This document shows positions 24,689 through 34,294 of a stretch of 64,000 bases of DNA, piece by piece. The first letter of the stretch is position 1, and the number at the start of each line of letters is the position of its first letter. Below the pieces are notes generated by a model. The model saw nothing but the letters and a program-made list of their open reading frames with translations, ran no database searches and was not told the origin of the DNA. The position numbers were made by a program, and so were the translations under genes. Source of the stretch: Saccharothrix syringae (GTDB lineage Bacteria > Actinomycetota > Actinomycetes > Mycobacteriales > Pseudonocardiaceae); the NCBI RefSeq assembly GCF_009498035.1, contig NZ_CP034550.1:4960001-5024000 (forward strand). The letters run 5' to 3'.

Positions 24689-25935
24689 ATGTCACGCACG
24701 AAAGGATCGTTGGGTGCACTGCTGTTGACCACAGCGCTGTGCACCGGGATGTCAGCGGGGCCGACGTTCGGGCACGACACCACGTCACCCGAGCCGACGG
24801 CCACCACCGAGCCGACCGAGCCCCAACCGGCCACGGCGCCGGGCGAGACCACCGAGCCGCCCACCACCGACCACCCACCGGCGGACGAACCCGATCCGGG
24901 AGTGGTGGACCTGCGGCTGGAGGCGTGGCTCGACAAGGCCGGCTACCCCATCGAAGAAGAGGTCACCGTCCACGCCCGGGTCACCAATGTCGGCACCGCG
25001 ACCGCCAGCTCACCGTCGAGGTCACGGCCGTGGCGATCGACCAGGACGATGCCAACCCGGCCGACAACACCACCACGGTGACCGCAACCTCAACGGCGTC
25101 ATGGAGCCGAACGAGGTCTTCGCAGGTCTGGCCGTGACGGTGTGGGGTGGGGTGCCCTACCAGTCGTACTCGGCGATCACCGACGCGACCGGCCGCTTCG
25201 CGCTCCGCGGCGAGTACCTGCCGGACCGGCGCCTCACCGCGACGGCCGCGTTCGACCGGCGGACCTAACGCGTCGGCGACACCGCGGTGCCGGCGCTCAG
25301 GGTGACCAACGCCGGCCGGGGACCGGTCGCGAACCTCGCCGCGGAGGTGCGCACCCATGCCCCGATCCCCATGGACCTCGGGGAGTTCGACATCTCCGGT
25401 CCCGGCGTCACGCTGCCCGCCGGGGAAACCCGGGGAATCGACGTGCGCTTCACCGTCGACGACCGCATGGCCGACCTGGGGACCATGAAGGTGACCGTCG
25501 TCTTCGGCGCGCCGCCGTGGGGTGCGGGGAGCACCGAGACCTCCGCGGTCGCGCGGGTCCCGGGTCGGCGGGTGCTGCCGAACGCGAAGGTCCACCTGCG
25601 GGACCAGGTCACCGGTGAGGTGATCGCGCGGGACATCACGGACGGTGAGGGCCGGTTCGGGTTCTTCGACGTGCCGGTCGGTCTGTACACCGCCGGCGTG
25701 GTCGGTCCCGACCAACCCGACCCGGATCAACCGCCGTCGACCACCCCACCGGCGGCCACCCCGCCCGCGGGGAGCGGCCCCGGGCAGCAGTTGGCCGAGC
25801 AGCGGTTGGCCGAGACGGGCGCCGGCGTGACGTGGCTTGCCCTGGGCGGGCTGCTGACCCTCGCGGCCGGCGCCGGCCTGGTCACCGGACGAAGCGCAGC
25901 CGGACCTGACCGCCCCGCCGTGGCCGGGAAGCGGT
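24689..25935 (+). pseudogene. broken paralogue of the LAxTG surface protein
   Basis: ATG 24689 encodes a signal peptide (LGALLLTTALCTGMSAGP), a Thr/Pro/Glu-rich linker and VDLRLEAWLDKAGYPIEEEV, then shifts frame after VTNVGTATA. QLTVEVTAVAIDQDDANPAD and LNGVMEPNEVFAGLAVTVWG follow in other frames. AAFDRRT ends at TAA 25266-25268, after which the same frame continues RVGDTAVPALRVTNAGRGPV to an intact C-terminus with VHLRDQVTGEVIARDITDGE, LAETG and a membrane helix. Compared with the protein at 18266 it lost one repeat unit and gained at least two frameshifts and one stop. No natural stop ends the tail. Confidence 0.82.
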
Positions 25936-26204
25936 GGCCGCGGGCGTTGACGCGTTCGGTCAGCGCCAAGTCGTACCCGCTGTCCGAGGTGGGGCCGCAG
26001 CCCATCGACGCGCAGAAGCACACCTCGCCCGGCTCGGTGCACCAGGCGGCGACCCCGGTGACCTCGTCGAGCACGATCCGCTGTCGCGGTGCACGGGTCC
26101 GACGACCCGGTACCCCTGGAAGCCCAGCTCCCGGACCAGGGCGGCCAGGGGCGGGTGGCAGTGGCCGAGGCCCCGACCGCCTGAGCCGTCGGTCCCGTCG
26201 GCGG
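25936..26204. other. short minus-strand remnant, family not recognised
   Basis: On the minus strand PPLAALVRELGFQGYRVVGP and, after a frame change, RIVLDEVTGVAAWCTEPGEV with CASMGCGPTSDSGYDLAL read as protein-like sequence with several cysteines. No start or complete domain is visible and I do not recognise the family. Confidence 0.35.
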
Positions 26205-26245
26205 GCCGGGTGGTCGGGCGGGACGAGCCCACCCGACCACCCGGC
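26205..26245 (-). terminator. terminator hairpin after subtilase gene
   Basis: A perfect 14-bp stem (26205-26218 with 26232-26245) with a 13-base loop lies nine bases after the minus-strand stop at 26254. Confidence 0.7.
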
Positions 26246-26253
26246 GTCGTGGG

Positions 26254-29200
26254 TCAGCCGACGTGGTCGGGGCGGTGTGTCACCCGGATGGCGTTGACGA
26301 TCGGGTCGCCGACCCGTCTGGCCAGTCGCAGGTTGAGCTGTCCGTCGGTCACTTCCGCGTACACCGTCCGGTGCAGGGCGGTGAAGCTGCCGGCGGCCAG
26401 GGCGACGTCCACCGCGGGCAGTACCACCCGGTCCTCGGCCAGCACGTCGAAGACCCTGGTGTCGGGTCGGGTTCGGCGCAGTTCGGCGAATTCCAGGTCG
26501 ATGGCGTACCAGCCGTTGGGGACGTTGTCGAAGCGGTATTCGTAGGCGTTCTCGCGTTGGTCGCGGTAGAGCTGTTGCTCGTCGGTGCCCGAGATGGGCA
26601 TGGCCGTGCGGAGCACCCGGGAACGCCGGTTGTCCAGGTACCCGAAGCCGCCGGCGGTGTAGGCCCGGTCGGCCTGCCAGGTGTCGCCGAGGGCGTCGAC
26701 GCGGGCCGTGCCGCCCGCGTTGACCCCCGCCTGGTAGCCGGGGACGACCAGGCGGACCTGCACCGCGCGCACCGGCTCGCGGGCGCTGTTGCTGGTGAAG
26801 AACAGCAGCGCCCCGTACACGCCCGGCGCGAGCCCGGTGGTGTCGACCCGCACCTGGACGTCCTGCGTCGCGCCGACGGCGAGCCGCCCGGAGGCCGGCT
26901 CGGCCCGCAGCCACGGCACGTCGGTGAAGTCCGGCAGGCCGCTGTCGACCAGGTACGCGGTCGACGGGCCGCCCTGCGAGACCATCCAGAGGTTGCCCGC
27001 GGGATCGGTCTCCAGACCCGCGCCCGAGAACGGGGCGGAGTCCGGGGGCGCGATCGTGCGCAGCGTCTCGCACGTGTCCGGGTTCAGGCCGTACACGGTG
27101 TCGGTGGGCGTGTTGGTGGCGGCCCACAGCAGCCCGTGCGAGCTGTTCCAGGCCAGGCCGGAGATGCCGGGGTCGGCGGGGGAGCAGCGGCCGACCACCG
27201 CGCCGCGGTCGGGGTGGGACAGGCCCTTGACGTGGTAGATCACGCCCTCGTTCCAGCCGCCGACGTAGAACGTGTCGTCGTCGGGGCGGTAGGCCAGCCC
27301 GCGCTGGGAGGTCGCCGTCCACGGCAAGGAGCCGGTGATGCGCTCGGTGACCTGGCCGGTCGCGGGGTCCCAGCAGTGGATGCCGTTGTCACCGCCGACG
27401 GCGACCTGGCACATCAGGCCGCGTGCGGCGACGTAGGCGGAGTCCGCGGGCCAGCCGCCCGTCCACGGCGTGGGCCACGTCGTGCCCGGGTCGCCGGTGG
27501 TGGTGAAGCGGCGGTTGGCGTTCGCCATGCCGTCGGAGATCCAGGGGCCGTCCTGCACGCCCACGCCCCAGCCGAGCTGGAGCCCCGTCGTCGGCCACTG
27601 CCGGATGACCTGGCCGGGCGCGGCGGTCCGGGCGTCGGCGGGTGTCGCCGAGGGCAGGCCCCGGCTCGTCCGCGCGGAGGTGTCGACGTCCGCGGCCCGC
27701 TGGACCGCGGTGGCCTGCCGCACGGCTCCGCCACCGCCCTCCTCGGCCTCCCACCGGGCCTCGGCGCTGCCGGGGTTGGACAGCGTGATGGTGCGCGTGC
27801 GGCTCTGGTCCCGCGGTACGACGAAATCCAGGCTCGTCGTGCTCACCCGGAGCGCCGCGGTGCGCAACGCGAAGTCCCGCTCGGCCGGCCGGTCCGCCCG
27901 CAGGTCCACGTCCGTCTCGGCCACGTCGTAGTGCGGGCTGGCGACCTTCAGGTGGGCGTCGCCGGTCCGCGCGCGCAACTGGTAGTAGCCGTCCCGGTCG
28001 GTGCGGGCGACCCGGTCCGGCCGGTCCGGCTGGGTCGCGGTGACCTCGGCGTCCGCCACGGGCCCCTGGTCGGTGGCGTCGACCACGCGTCCGCGCACCA
28101 GGCCGGTGTCGGGGACGCGGAAGGTGATCTCCTTGTTGTCGGACAGCACCGGCAGCTCGTTGGCGTACTCCAGGGCGTCGGTGCCGGTCTCGTCCTCCAC
28201 GCCGACGGTCGCGGAGGAGCCCGCCTCCCGCGGGTTGTCGCCGATGCCGCGGTAGCGCAGCGAGATCGGCCCGTTCTCGTGCAGGACGACCTCGAAGTCC
28301 ACCCGGACCTCCGGCGGCTCGCCGAGGATGCCCACGTTCCGCCACTCCACGACGAACTCGCGCTGCCCGGCGGTCCCGGTGGTCCTGGTGCGCACGGAGG
28401 CGGCGCCGTCCACGTACAGGTCGTCCCAGAACGCGTACACGGCCGTGTTCGGCTCGGAGGGGTTGGGGAGGCGGCCGTTGACGAAGAACGGCAGCGCCGT
28501 GGTGAAGCTGAGGAAGCCGTTGGTGCTGACGTGCACCCGGCGGTAGGACTGGTCGTAGAGGTTCACCGGGAACGGCAGGTCCACGGGGACCGACACGTCG
28601 TCGCCCTCCAGCGGCAGCGCGGTGTCGGCGTCCGTCCACGGCGCCGGGGCCCCGACGGCGCACACGTGCCCGATGCCGTCGGTCCTGGCGGGCAGCGCGA
28701 AGTCGACCTGCTCGTCGCCGTCCACCTCGACCTGCTCGCGCTGCGGGAGCCGGCACCGGTCGCCCTCGGCGGTCAGGTCGTAGCGGCCCACCGGCACGTC
28801 GGGCAGGCGGTAGCGGCCGTCGGCGTCGGTGGTGACCGGCGGCAGCGGCGTGCCCGCCGCGGTGACGGTCGCGCCGGGCACCGGTGCGCCGTCGGCGCCG
28901 CGCACCTGACCGGAGACGGTGTGCCGCGGTGCGGCGGCCAGCTCGAAGTCCACCGCGGTGGTGGTGCCCTCGGTGATGGTGACCCGCCGGGACGCGGTGA
29001 GGTAGCCGAAGGTGCTCGCCGTCGCCGTGTGCTCGCCGACCGCCAGGCTCGGCAGGGTGTACGTGCCGTCGGCGGCGGTCCGGGTGGAGCGGACCAGGCC
29101 GTTGTCGAACCGGACCAGTGCGTCGGCGACCGGGTGGCCGCCCGCGCGGACGGTGCCGGTGGCGGCGCCGACCGGGCCCCGCGGTGCTCGGGTGACGGCC

Positions 29201-30621
29201 TCGTAGGCGTCCAGCCTGCCGTGGCCCCAGACGTTGTTGTCGGCCCCGGTGCCGCCGCAGCTCCGGTCGTCGACGGGCACGGCCGTGCCGTCGAGCAGTT
29301 CGCGGCTCAGCGGCACCTGGTTGCGGACCTGGGCCGACGCCGACCACATCAGGGCGACGGCGCCGGTCACGTGCGGCGCCGCCATGGAGGTCCCGCTGTT
29401 GAGGCCGTACTGGCCGCCGGGGAGGCTGGAGCGCACCTCGTCGCCCGGTGCGGTGATGTCGGGCTTGGTGCCGCCGTCGATGACGCTCGGTCCGCGGCTG
29501 GAGTACCAGGCGATGCCGTCGGCCCGGGTGGACGCGCCCACGGCGTAGGCGGCGGCGTAGTCGCCCGGGGAGCCGACGGTGGAGCAGCCCGACCCGCCGT
29601 CGTTGCCGGCGGAGAACACGGGGAAAATCCCCGCGGCGACCCACGTGTCCACCATGTCGCGGTAGAACGGGTCGCCGGGACCGCCGCCCCAGGAGTTGTT
29701 GATGACGTCGGGCGCCAGGTCCGGGCGCGGGTTCGCGCCGTTGGCGTCCCTGGGCGCGACCATCCACTCGCCGGCGGACAGCAGCGCGGAGGTGGAGCAG
29801 GTGTCGGTCTCGCAGCCCTTGGCGGCGATCCACTGCGCGCCGGGCGCCACGCCGATCTTGTTCTCGCCGCCGTCGTCGCCGACGATCGTCCCCAGCACGT
29901 GGGTGCCGTGGCCGACGTTGTCGCACGGCGCGCTGGACGGGTTGCCGCACACCAGCGACGGGTCGTACCAGTTGTAGGAGTGGTCGGGGGCGCCGGACCG
30001 GGCGCCGCGGTACTGGCGGGCGATGGCGGGGTGGTCGAACTGGGCGCCGGTGTCGATGGTGCCCACCACGATGCCCTCGCCGCGGGTGCCGTAGGTCTGC
30101 CAGACCTCCGGGGCGCGCACCCGGTCGATGTTCCACTCGACGGCCTGGGTGCCCGGCGCGCCCTCCTGGCGCACCGGCTTCGTCAGCCGGTAGGTCCGGT
30201 CGGGCAGGATCTGCGCCACGTCGGGGTGCCGGGCCAGCTCGAACAGCAGCTGCTTGTCGCCGGTGACCTTGATGGCGTTGGTGATCCAGTAGGGGGTGAA
30301 GGGTGCCTTGCGCGCGGTCAGCACCGCGCGGAGGCCGGCCTGGGACTGCTCGGCGTGCGCCTTCTTCGCCTCGTACACCCGGCGGACGCGGTCGGTGCGG
30401 TCGGTGGCGCCCTGGCTCGCGTCGAGGTGCGCGCCGGACTTCAGGCGGACGAAGAACGTCGTGGTGCCGGGCAGTTCGGTGCGCTGGCGCACGACCGGGT
30501 CGATCGGGGCGGTCTCCGCGGGGGCCGCCGCGGCGGCACCGCCGAGTGCGGGGGCCGCCGCGGCCACCAGGCACAGGGCGGTGCACAGCGCGACCGCCCG
30601 GCCTCTCCTGAACAGGGACAT
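26254..30621 (-). CDS. large secreted S8 subtilisin-like protease with CarboxypepD-like and malectin-like domains
   Basis: This 1,455-residue precursor has a signal peptide (about 1-34), an I9 propeptide (about 50-150) and an S8 catalytic domain with Asp190 (GTIDTGAQFDH), His238 (GHGTHVLG), Asn340 (SAGNDGG) and Ser412 (SGTSMAAPH). CarboxypepD-like domains follow at about 485-560, 565-640 and 870-940, with a beta-sandwich between them. Later come an immunoglobulin-like strand set (DFVVPRDQSRTRTITLSNPG), a propeller-like segment (about 1040-1260) and a C-terminal malectin-type carbohydrate-binding domain (about 1310-1450, VNAGGTARVDALGDTWQAD). It is an exported endopeptidase likely targeting wall- or sugar-associated proteins. 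GAGGAAGACCC precedes ATG 30621. Confidence 0.93.
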   Translation of the reverse strand: MSLFRRGRAVALCTALCLVAAAAPALGGAAAAAPAETAPIDPVVRQRTELPGTTTFFVRLKSGAHLDASQGATDRTDRVRRVYEAKKAHAEQSQAGLRAVLTARKAPFTPYWITNAIKVTGDKQLLFELARHPDVAQILPDRTYRLTKPVRQEGAPGTQAVEWNIDRVRAPEVWQTYGTRGEGIVVGTIDTGAQFDHPAIARQYRGARSGAPDHSYNWYDPSLVCGNPSSAPCDNVGHGTHVLGTIVGDDGGENKIGVAPGAQWIAAKGCETDTCSTSALLSAGEWMVAPRDANGANPRPDLAPDVINNSWGGGPGDPFYRDMVDTWVAAGIFPVFSAGNDGGSGCSTVGSPGDYAAAYAVGASTRADGIAWYSSRGPSVIDGGTKPDITAPGDEVRSSLPGGQYGLNSGTSMAAPHVTGAVALMWSASAQVRNQVPLSRELLDGTAVPVDDRSCGGTGADNNVWGHGRLDAYEAVTRAPRGPVGAATGTVRAGGHPVADALVRFDNGLVRSTRTAADGTYTLPSLAVGEHTATASTFGYLTASRRVTITEGTTTAVDFELAAAPRHTVSGQVRGADGAPVPGATVTAAGTPLPPVTTDADGRYRLPDVPVGRYDLTAEGDRCRLPQREQVEVDGDEQVDFALPARTDGIGHVCAVGAPAPWTDADTALPLEGDDVSVPVDLPFPVNLYDQSYRRVHVSTNGFLSFTTALPFFVNGRLPNPSEPNTAVYAFWDDLYVDGAASVRTRTTGTAGQREFVVEWRNVGILGEPPEVRVDFEVVLHENGPISLRYRGIGDNPREAGSSATVGVEDETGTDALEYANELPVLSDNKEITFRVPDTGLVRGRVVDATDQGPVADAEVTATQPDRPDRVARTDRDGYYQLRARTGDAHLKVASPHYDVAETDVDLRADRPAERDFALRTAALRVSTTSLDFVVPRDQSRTRTITLSNPGSAEARWEAEEGGGGAVRQATAVQRAADVDTSARTSRGLPSATPADARTAAPGQVIRQWPTTGLQLGWGVGVQDGPWISDGMANANRRFTTTGDPGTTWPTPWTGGWPADSAYVAARGLMCQVAVGGDNGIHCWDPATGQVTERITGSLPWTATSQRGLAYRPDDDTFYVGGWNEGVIYHVKGLSHPDRGAVVGRCSPADPGISGLAWNSSHGLLWAATNTPTDTVYGLNPDTCETLRTIAPPDSAPFSGAGLETDPAGNLWMVSQGGPSTAYLVDSGLPDFTDVPWLRAEPASGRLAVGATQDVQVRVDTTGLAPGVYGALLFFTSNSAREPVRAVQVRLVVPGYQAGVNAGGTARVDALGDTWQADRAYTAGGFGYLDNRRSRVLRTAMPISGTDEQQLYRDQRENAYEYRFDNVPNGWYAIDLEFAELRRTRPDTRVFDVLAEDRVVLPAVDVALAAGSFTALHRTVYAEVTDGQLNLRLARRVGDPIVNAIRVTHRPDHVG

Positions 30622-30970
30622 GGGTCTTCCTCACTGGCTTTTCGCGGAGCGACTTCGCCCGCGCGGCGGAATTGAATGAGCCGGTTGGATTTTTCCGGCC
30701 GTATCGGGACAGTGCAGTGAGTGTCAACGAAAAAAGGTCCCGCGTCTCTGGTTTCAGGGTACAAAGCCCCTGTTCTTAGGCCGGTCGGCGGATGCTTGTT
30801 ATTATCGTCAATGAATCTGTGCGACGCCTCGGCGGACGGCTGCGGGCTGTTTTCCGGTCTCGCGGAAATGAACCCCGGTATACGAATGTGCACTGGTGTG
30901 CAAATGTGCGTTCCCGGTCGTTGGTGATCCCCGCTTCCCCGGGGCGCCCGGCGGGGCGACAATCCAGTGC
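30622..30970. promoter_or_regulatory. lower-GC divergent promoter region (subtilase / ABC exporter)
   Basis: This 349-bp region is visibly richer in A/T than its surroundings. On the minus strand TTGACA (complement of 30722-30727) and ATACGG (complement of 30699-30704) are 17 bp apart, about 78 bp before the subtilase start. Near the ABC gene TGTGCACTGGTGTGCA and a further AATGTGCG (about 30886-30910) form close direct repeats that could be an operator. No gene is seen. Confidence 0.5.
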
Positions 30971-31674
<704 letters not shown>

Positions 31675-31678
<4 letters not shown>

Positions 31679-32400
31679 GCACCCTGGCCACCACCCGGCG
31701 CATCCTGACGCAGCTGCGGCACGACCACCGCACCGTCGCGCTGATGGTCCTGCTGCCGTCGCTGCTGCTGGTCCTGCTGCGGTACGTGTTCGACTCGGAA
31801 CAGGTCTTCAACCGGGCCGCGCCCGCGCTGCTGGGCGTCTTCCCGTTCGCGATCATGTTCATCGTCACGTCGATCACCACGCTCCGGGAACGCCTCACCG
31901 CGACCCTGGAGCGGTTGATGACCATGCCGATCGGCAAGCTCGACCTGCTGCTCGGCTACGCCCTCGCGTTCGGGCTGGTGGCGGTCGTGCAGGTGGTGGT
32001 GGCGGCGACCCTCGCGCTGACCTGGCTGGGGCTGGAGGTCGAGGGCCCGGTGGCGCTGCTGGTGCTGATCGCCGTGCTGGACGCGGTGCTCGGCATGGCG
32101 CTGGGCCTGTTCGCCAGCGCGTTCGCCAGGACCGAGTTCCAGGCGGTGCAGTTCATGCCCGCGATCGTGATGCCGCAGGTGCTGCTGTGCGGGCTGTTCG
32201 CACCTCGCGACGGGATGGCCGGGGTGCTGAACGTGATCTCCGACCTGCTGCCGCTGTCCTACGCGGTGGACGCGCTGACCCAGGTCACCCGGTCGCCGGA
32301 GGTGGACGGGACGCTCGTGCGGAACCTGCTGGTCGTGGCGGGCTGCGCGCTCGCGGCCCTGCTGCTCGGTGCCGCGACCCTGCGCCGGCGGACCCCGTGA
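31675..32400 (+). CDS. ABC-2 type exporter, permease protein
   Basis: This 241-residue membrane protein begins at ATG 31675, overlapping the ATPase stop by four bases. Six helices are expected: LMVLLPSLLLVLLRYVF, LLGVFPFAIMFIVTSI, then the conserved ERLTATLERLMTMPIGKLDL amphipathic loop, LGYALAFGLVAVVQVVVAAT, VALLVLIAVLDAVLGMALGL, FMPAIVMPQVLLCGLFAP and NLLVVAGCALAALLLGAATL. This matches the ABC2_membrane family, where two copies pair with two ATPases. Exporter direction is a family inference; the substrate is unknown. Confidence 0.92.
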
Positions 32401-32469
32401 CCGGGTGGACGGCGGGTCGGTCTTCGCTTCGGTCCGTTCCAGGTCGACAGCCACCGCGCGCGCAACGGA

Positions 32470-33150
32470 TCAAGCCCGCCACACGGTGCCGCGCCGCTCG
32501 TACTCCATGATCGTCTCCACCTGCTGAGCCGTCCTGGCACCGAGGAACCGCTCCACCAGCCACAACGCCACGTCCAACCCGGAAGTGACACCGCCACCGG
32601 TCACCAGGTCGCCGTCGTCGACCACGCGAGCATTGATCACCGTCGCCCCCCGGGCCGCCAGATCCGCTTTCGCGCGCGAGTGGGTGGTGGCGTTGCGCCC
32701 CCTGGCCACCCCGGCGGCCGCCAGCACCATGACCCCGGTGCAGATGCCCACGCGCAGCACATCAGCAGCTGCCAGGCGGCGCAGGAACTGCTGGTCGGCC
32801 ATGAGCCTGCGGACGCCGGGGCCGGTGGGGTCGGTGTACCGGCCGCCGCCGGGAACCACCAGCACCTCCGCCTCGTGCGGTGACCAGCCCTGGGTCACCT
32901 CGACGCGCGCACCGAAGTTGCACGTCACAGTAGCGGGCCTGCCGGTGGTGACCAGCGTGGTGGTGAGTGCGCCGTTGCTCATGGCGCCGGCCATGCCCAG
33001 CACCTCCGCCGGTGCGGCCCAGTCCTGTTCCTCGACCCCGTCGAACATCAGCACCTGGACCCGCAGCGGGCTCGACGCCGACGCCGGCGCCCCGGCTGCC
33101 AACGCGCCCGCTGACAGGGCCGAGGCGTGCAGGAAAGTACGACGCTCCAC
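32470..33150 (-). CDS. DJ-1/PfpI family protein with Tat-like signal
   Basis: GTG 33150, behind CAGGAGGTCATT, opens a 226-residue protein. The N-terminus ERRTFLHASALSAGALAAGA has the RR-x-F-L pattern and hydrophobic stretch of a Tat signal. The DJ-1/PfpI domain follows: VQVLMFDGVEEQDWAAPAEV, PGGGRYTDPTGPG and the nucleophile elbow GICTGVMVLAAAG with its cysteine, then DLVTGGGVTSGLDVALWLVE. These features fit the class I glutamine-amidotransferase-like, FthA/isonitrile-hydratase-like group, but exported. The reaction is unknown. An upstream methionine start would lack the RBS. Confidence 0.88.
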   Translation of the reverse strand: MERRTFLHASALSAGALAAGAPASASSPLRVQVLMFDGVEEQDWAAPAEVLGMAGAMSNGALTTTLVTTGRPATVTCNFGARVEVTQGWSPHEAEVLVVPGGGRYTDPTGPGVRRLMADQQFLRRLAAADVLRVGICTGVMVLAAAGVARGRNATTHSRAKADLAARGATVINARVVDDGDLVTGGGVTSGLDVALWLVERFLGARTAQQVETIMEYERRGTVWRA

Positions 33151-33248
33151 AATGACCTCCTGGATTTCCGTTGTCTTCAACAGGAGTCGTGTCATGGGTG
33201 CGACCGGTTCCCGGCGTCGCGCGTCGTGCCCGATGGTGCACGAGGAGA

Positions 33249-33905
33249 TCACCCCCGCGAAGCGGGCGGCCCCGGAACCGGTGAACGCTCCTTTCCCCCC
33301 TCACGTGGTGGGACGACGAGGAAGGTGAAGTCCTCGCGCACCTTGGCGTCGACGCCCGCGGGCAGGTGGATGCGCCCGGAGTCGACCATGCCCCTCACCG
33401 CCGCTCGACTCAGGCCGAACCCGGCGGTGAGCAGCTTCCCGACCCGGACGGGTGCCGGGAGCTCGAACCTGACGAAGACCTCCAGCGGCGACGAAGCCTG
33501 TTCGAGGTCGTAGAACGGCAGGTCGGTCTCCAGCTCCCACGCACCGCTCCAGTCCAACCGGTACGAGGCCCTGCCGGCCAGTGCCGCGTCCATGGCCAGG
33601 TGCCGCACCATCACCGGGTCGTTGGCCTCGAACCGCAGCAGCCGTTCGTGGTCGAGCGACTGGACGTGGATGCGCTCGTGGACGGGGATCTTCGACGTGC
33701 GGCCGCACAGCTCGCAGCTGATCAGCATCCAGACGTCGAGGAGTTTGCCGTTGGCGTTCACGCGGAACTTGCCGGCGGGGTGGTGGCGGGTGGACCGGCA
33801 CGAGACGCAGGTCTTGACGATGGTGGGCAGGCCCAGTTCCCTGACCACCCACAGGGACTTCCCGTTGCCTTCGCCGGGCACGCGGGTACTGCGGAAGCGA
33901 TTCAT
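33249..33905 (-). CDS. DUF1062 family protein
   Basis: This 218-residue protein starts at ATG 33905. It has VKTCVSCRSTRHHPAGKFRV and LLDVWMLISCELCGRTSKIP, two CxxC pairs that probably bind zinc, then PVHERIHVQSLDHERLLRFE and a C-terminal RNA-binding-like segment (VRVGKLLTAGFGLSRAAVRG, reminiscent of S4-domain wording). That order is characteristic of DUF1062. No function is established. Cytoplasmic. The last 20 residues are Pro/Glu/Gly-rich. Not obviously part of an operon with its neighbours. Confidence 0.88.
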   Translation of the reverse strand: MNRFRSTRVPGEGNGKSLWVVRELGLPTIVKTCVSCRSTRHHPAGKFRVNANGKLLDVWMLISCELCGRTSKIPVHERIHVQSLDHERLLRFEANDPVMVRHLAMDAALAGRASYRLDWSGAWELETDLPFYDLEQASSPLEVFVRFELPAPVRVGKLLTAGFGLSRAAVRGMVDSGRIHLPAGVDAKVREDFTFLVVPPREGGKERSPVPGPPASRG

Positions 33906-34163
33906 GGTTCGCCGAACTCCGAGGTTGGCGGAGGCGGTCCGCAGTGGACCGCCCCCTGGATCCAGTGGCGTGTGGCCGGCATGCCGGCGAGCGCGACGTC
34001 GTGCACCGACGTCGCGTGGAAGAAGCCCGTGCGAAGGTGGACGGGAACGACTCGACCCCGTCTTCAACCCCGCGCGTGCGCCACTGGTCACAGACCCATG
34101 TGCGTGATGATGTTCAACCGGAGGCCGTCGGGCAACAGGTTTTCCGGGCCACGACCGGACGGC
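33906..34163. other. noncoding spacer before tandem repeat
   Basis: This stretch holds the DUF1062 promoter region and no recognisable gene. The adjacent 34164-34294 is a tandem repeat listed separately. Confidence 0.4.
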
Positions 34164-34294
34164 GAGCCCCTCGGGTCACCGCGAGCCCCTCGGGTCACCG
34201 CGAGCCCCTCGGGTCACCGCGAGCCCCTCGGGCCACGGCGAGCCCTTCAGGCCACGGCGAACCCCTCGGGCCACGGCGAGCCCCTCAGGTCACC
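34164..34294. repeat. tandem repeat, 19-bp unit, about seven copies
   Basis: The unit gagcccctcgggtcaccgc is repeated perfectly three times from 34164, followed by three diverged copies (ggccacggc endings) and a partial seventh ending at 34294. The last copy contains the stop codon of the response regulator gene (34285-34287). It has the form of a minisatellite. No spacers or palindromic unit, so not CRISPR. Confidence 0.93.

Noticed and set aside
7028..25935. All frameshifts in the island as sequencing errors
   Set aside because: Many breaks coincide with deletions of tens of codons rather than single-base changes, and intact genes of equal GC lie between them. Single-base cases (for example 15040-15190) remain open.
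26263..30675. 1,470-codon plus-strand open frame opposite the subtilase
   Set aside because: It is the antisense shadow of the subtilase gene; composition is not protein-like.
32470..33150. DJ-1/PfpI protein considered as an AraC-type (FtrA) regulator
   Set aside because: There is no C-terminal HTH domain; the protein ends after the PfpI fold and has an export signal.
34164..34294. Tandem repeat considered as a CRISPR array
   Set aside because: The units are contiguous with no unique spacers, and no cas genes are present.
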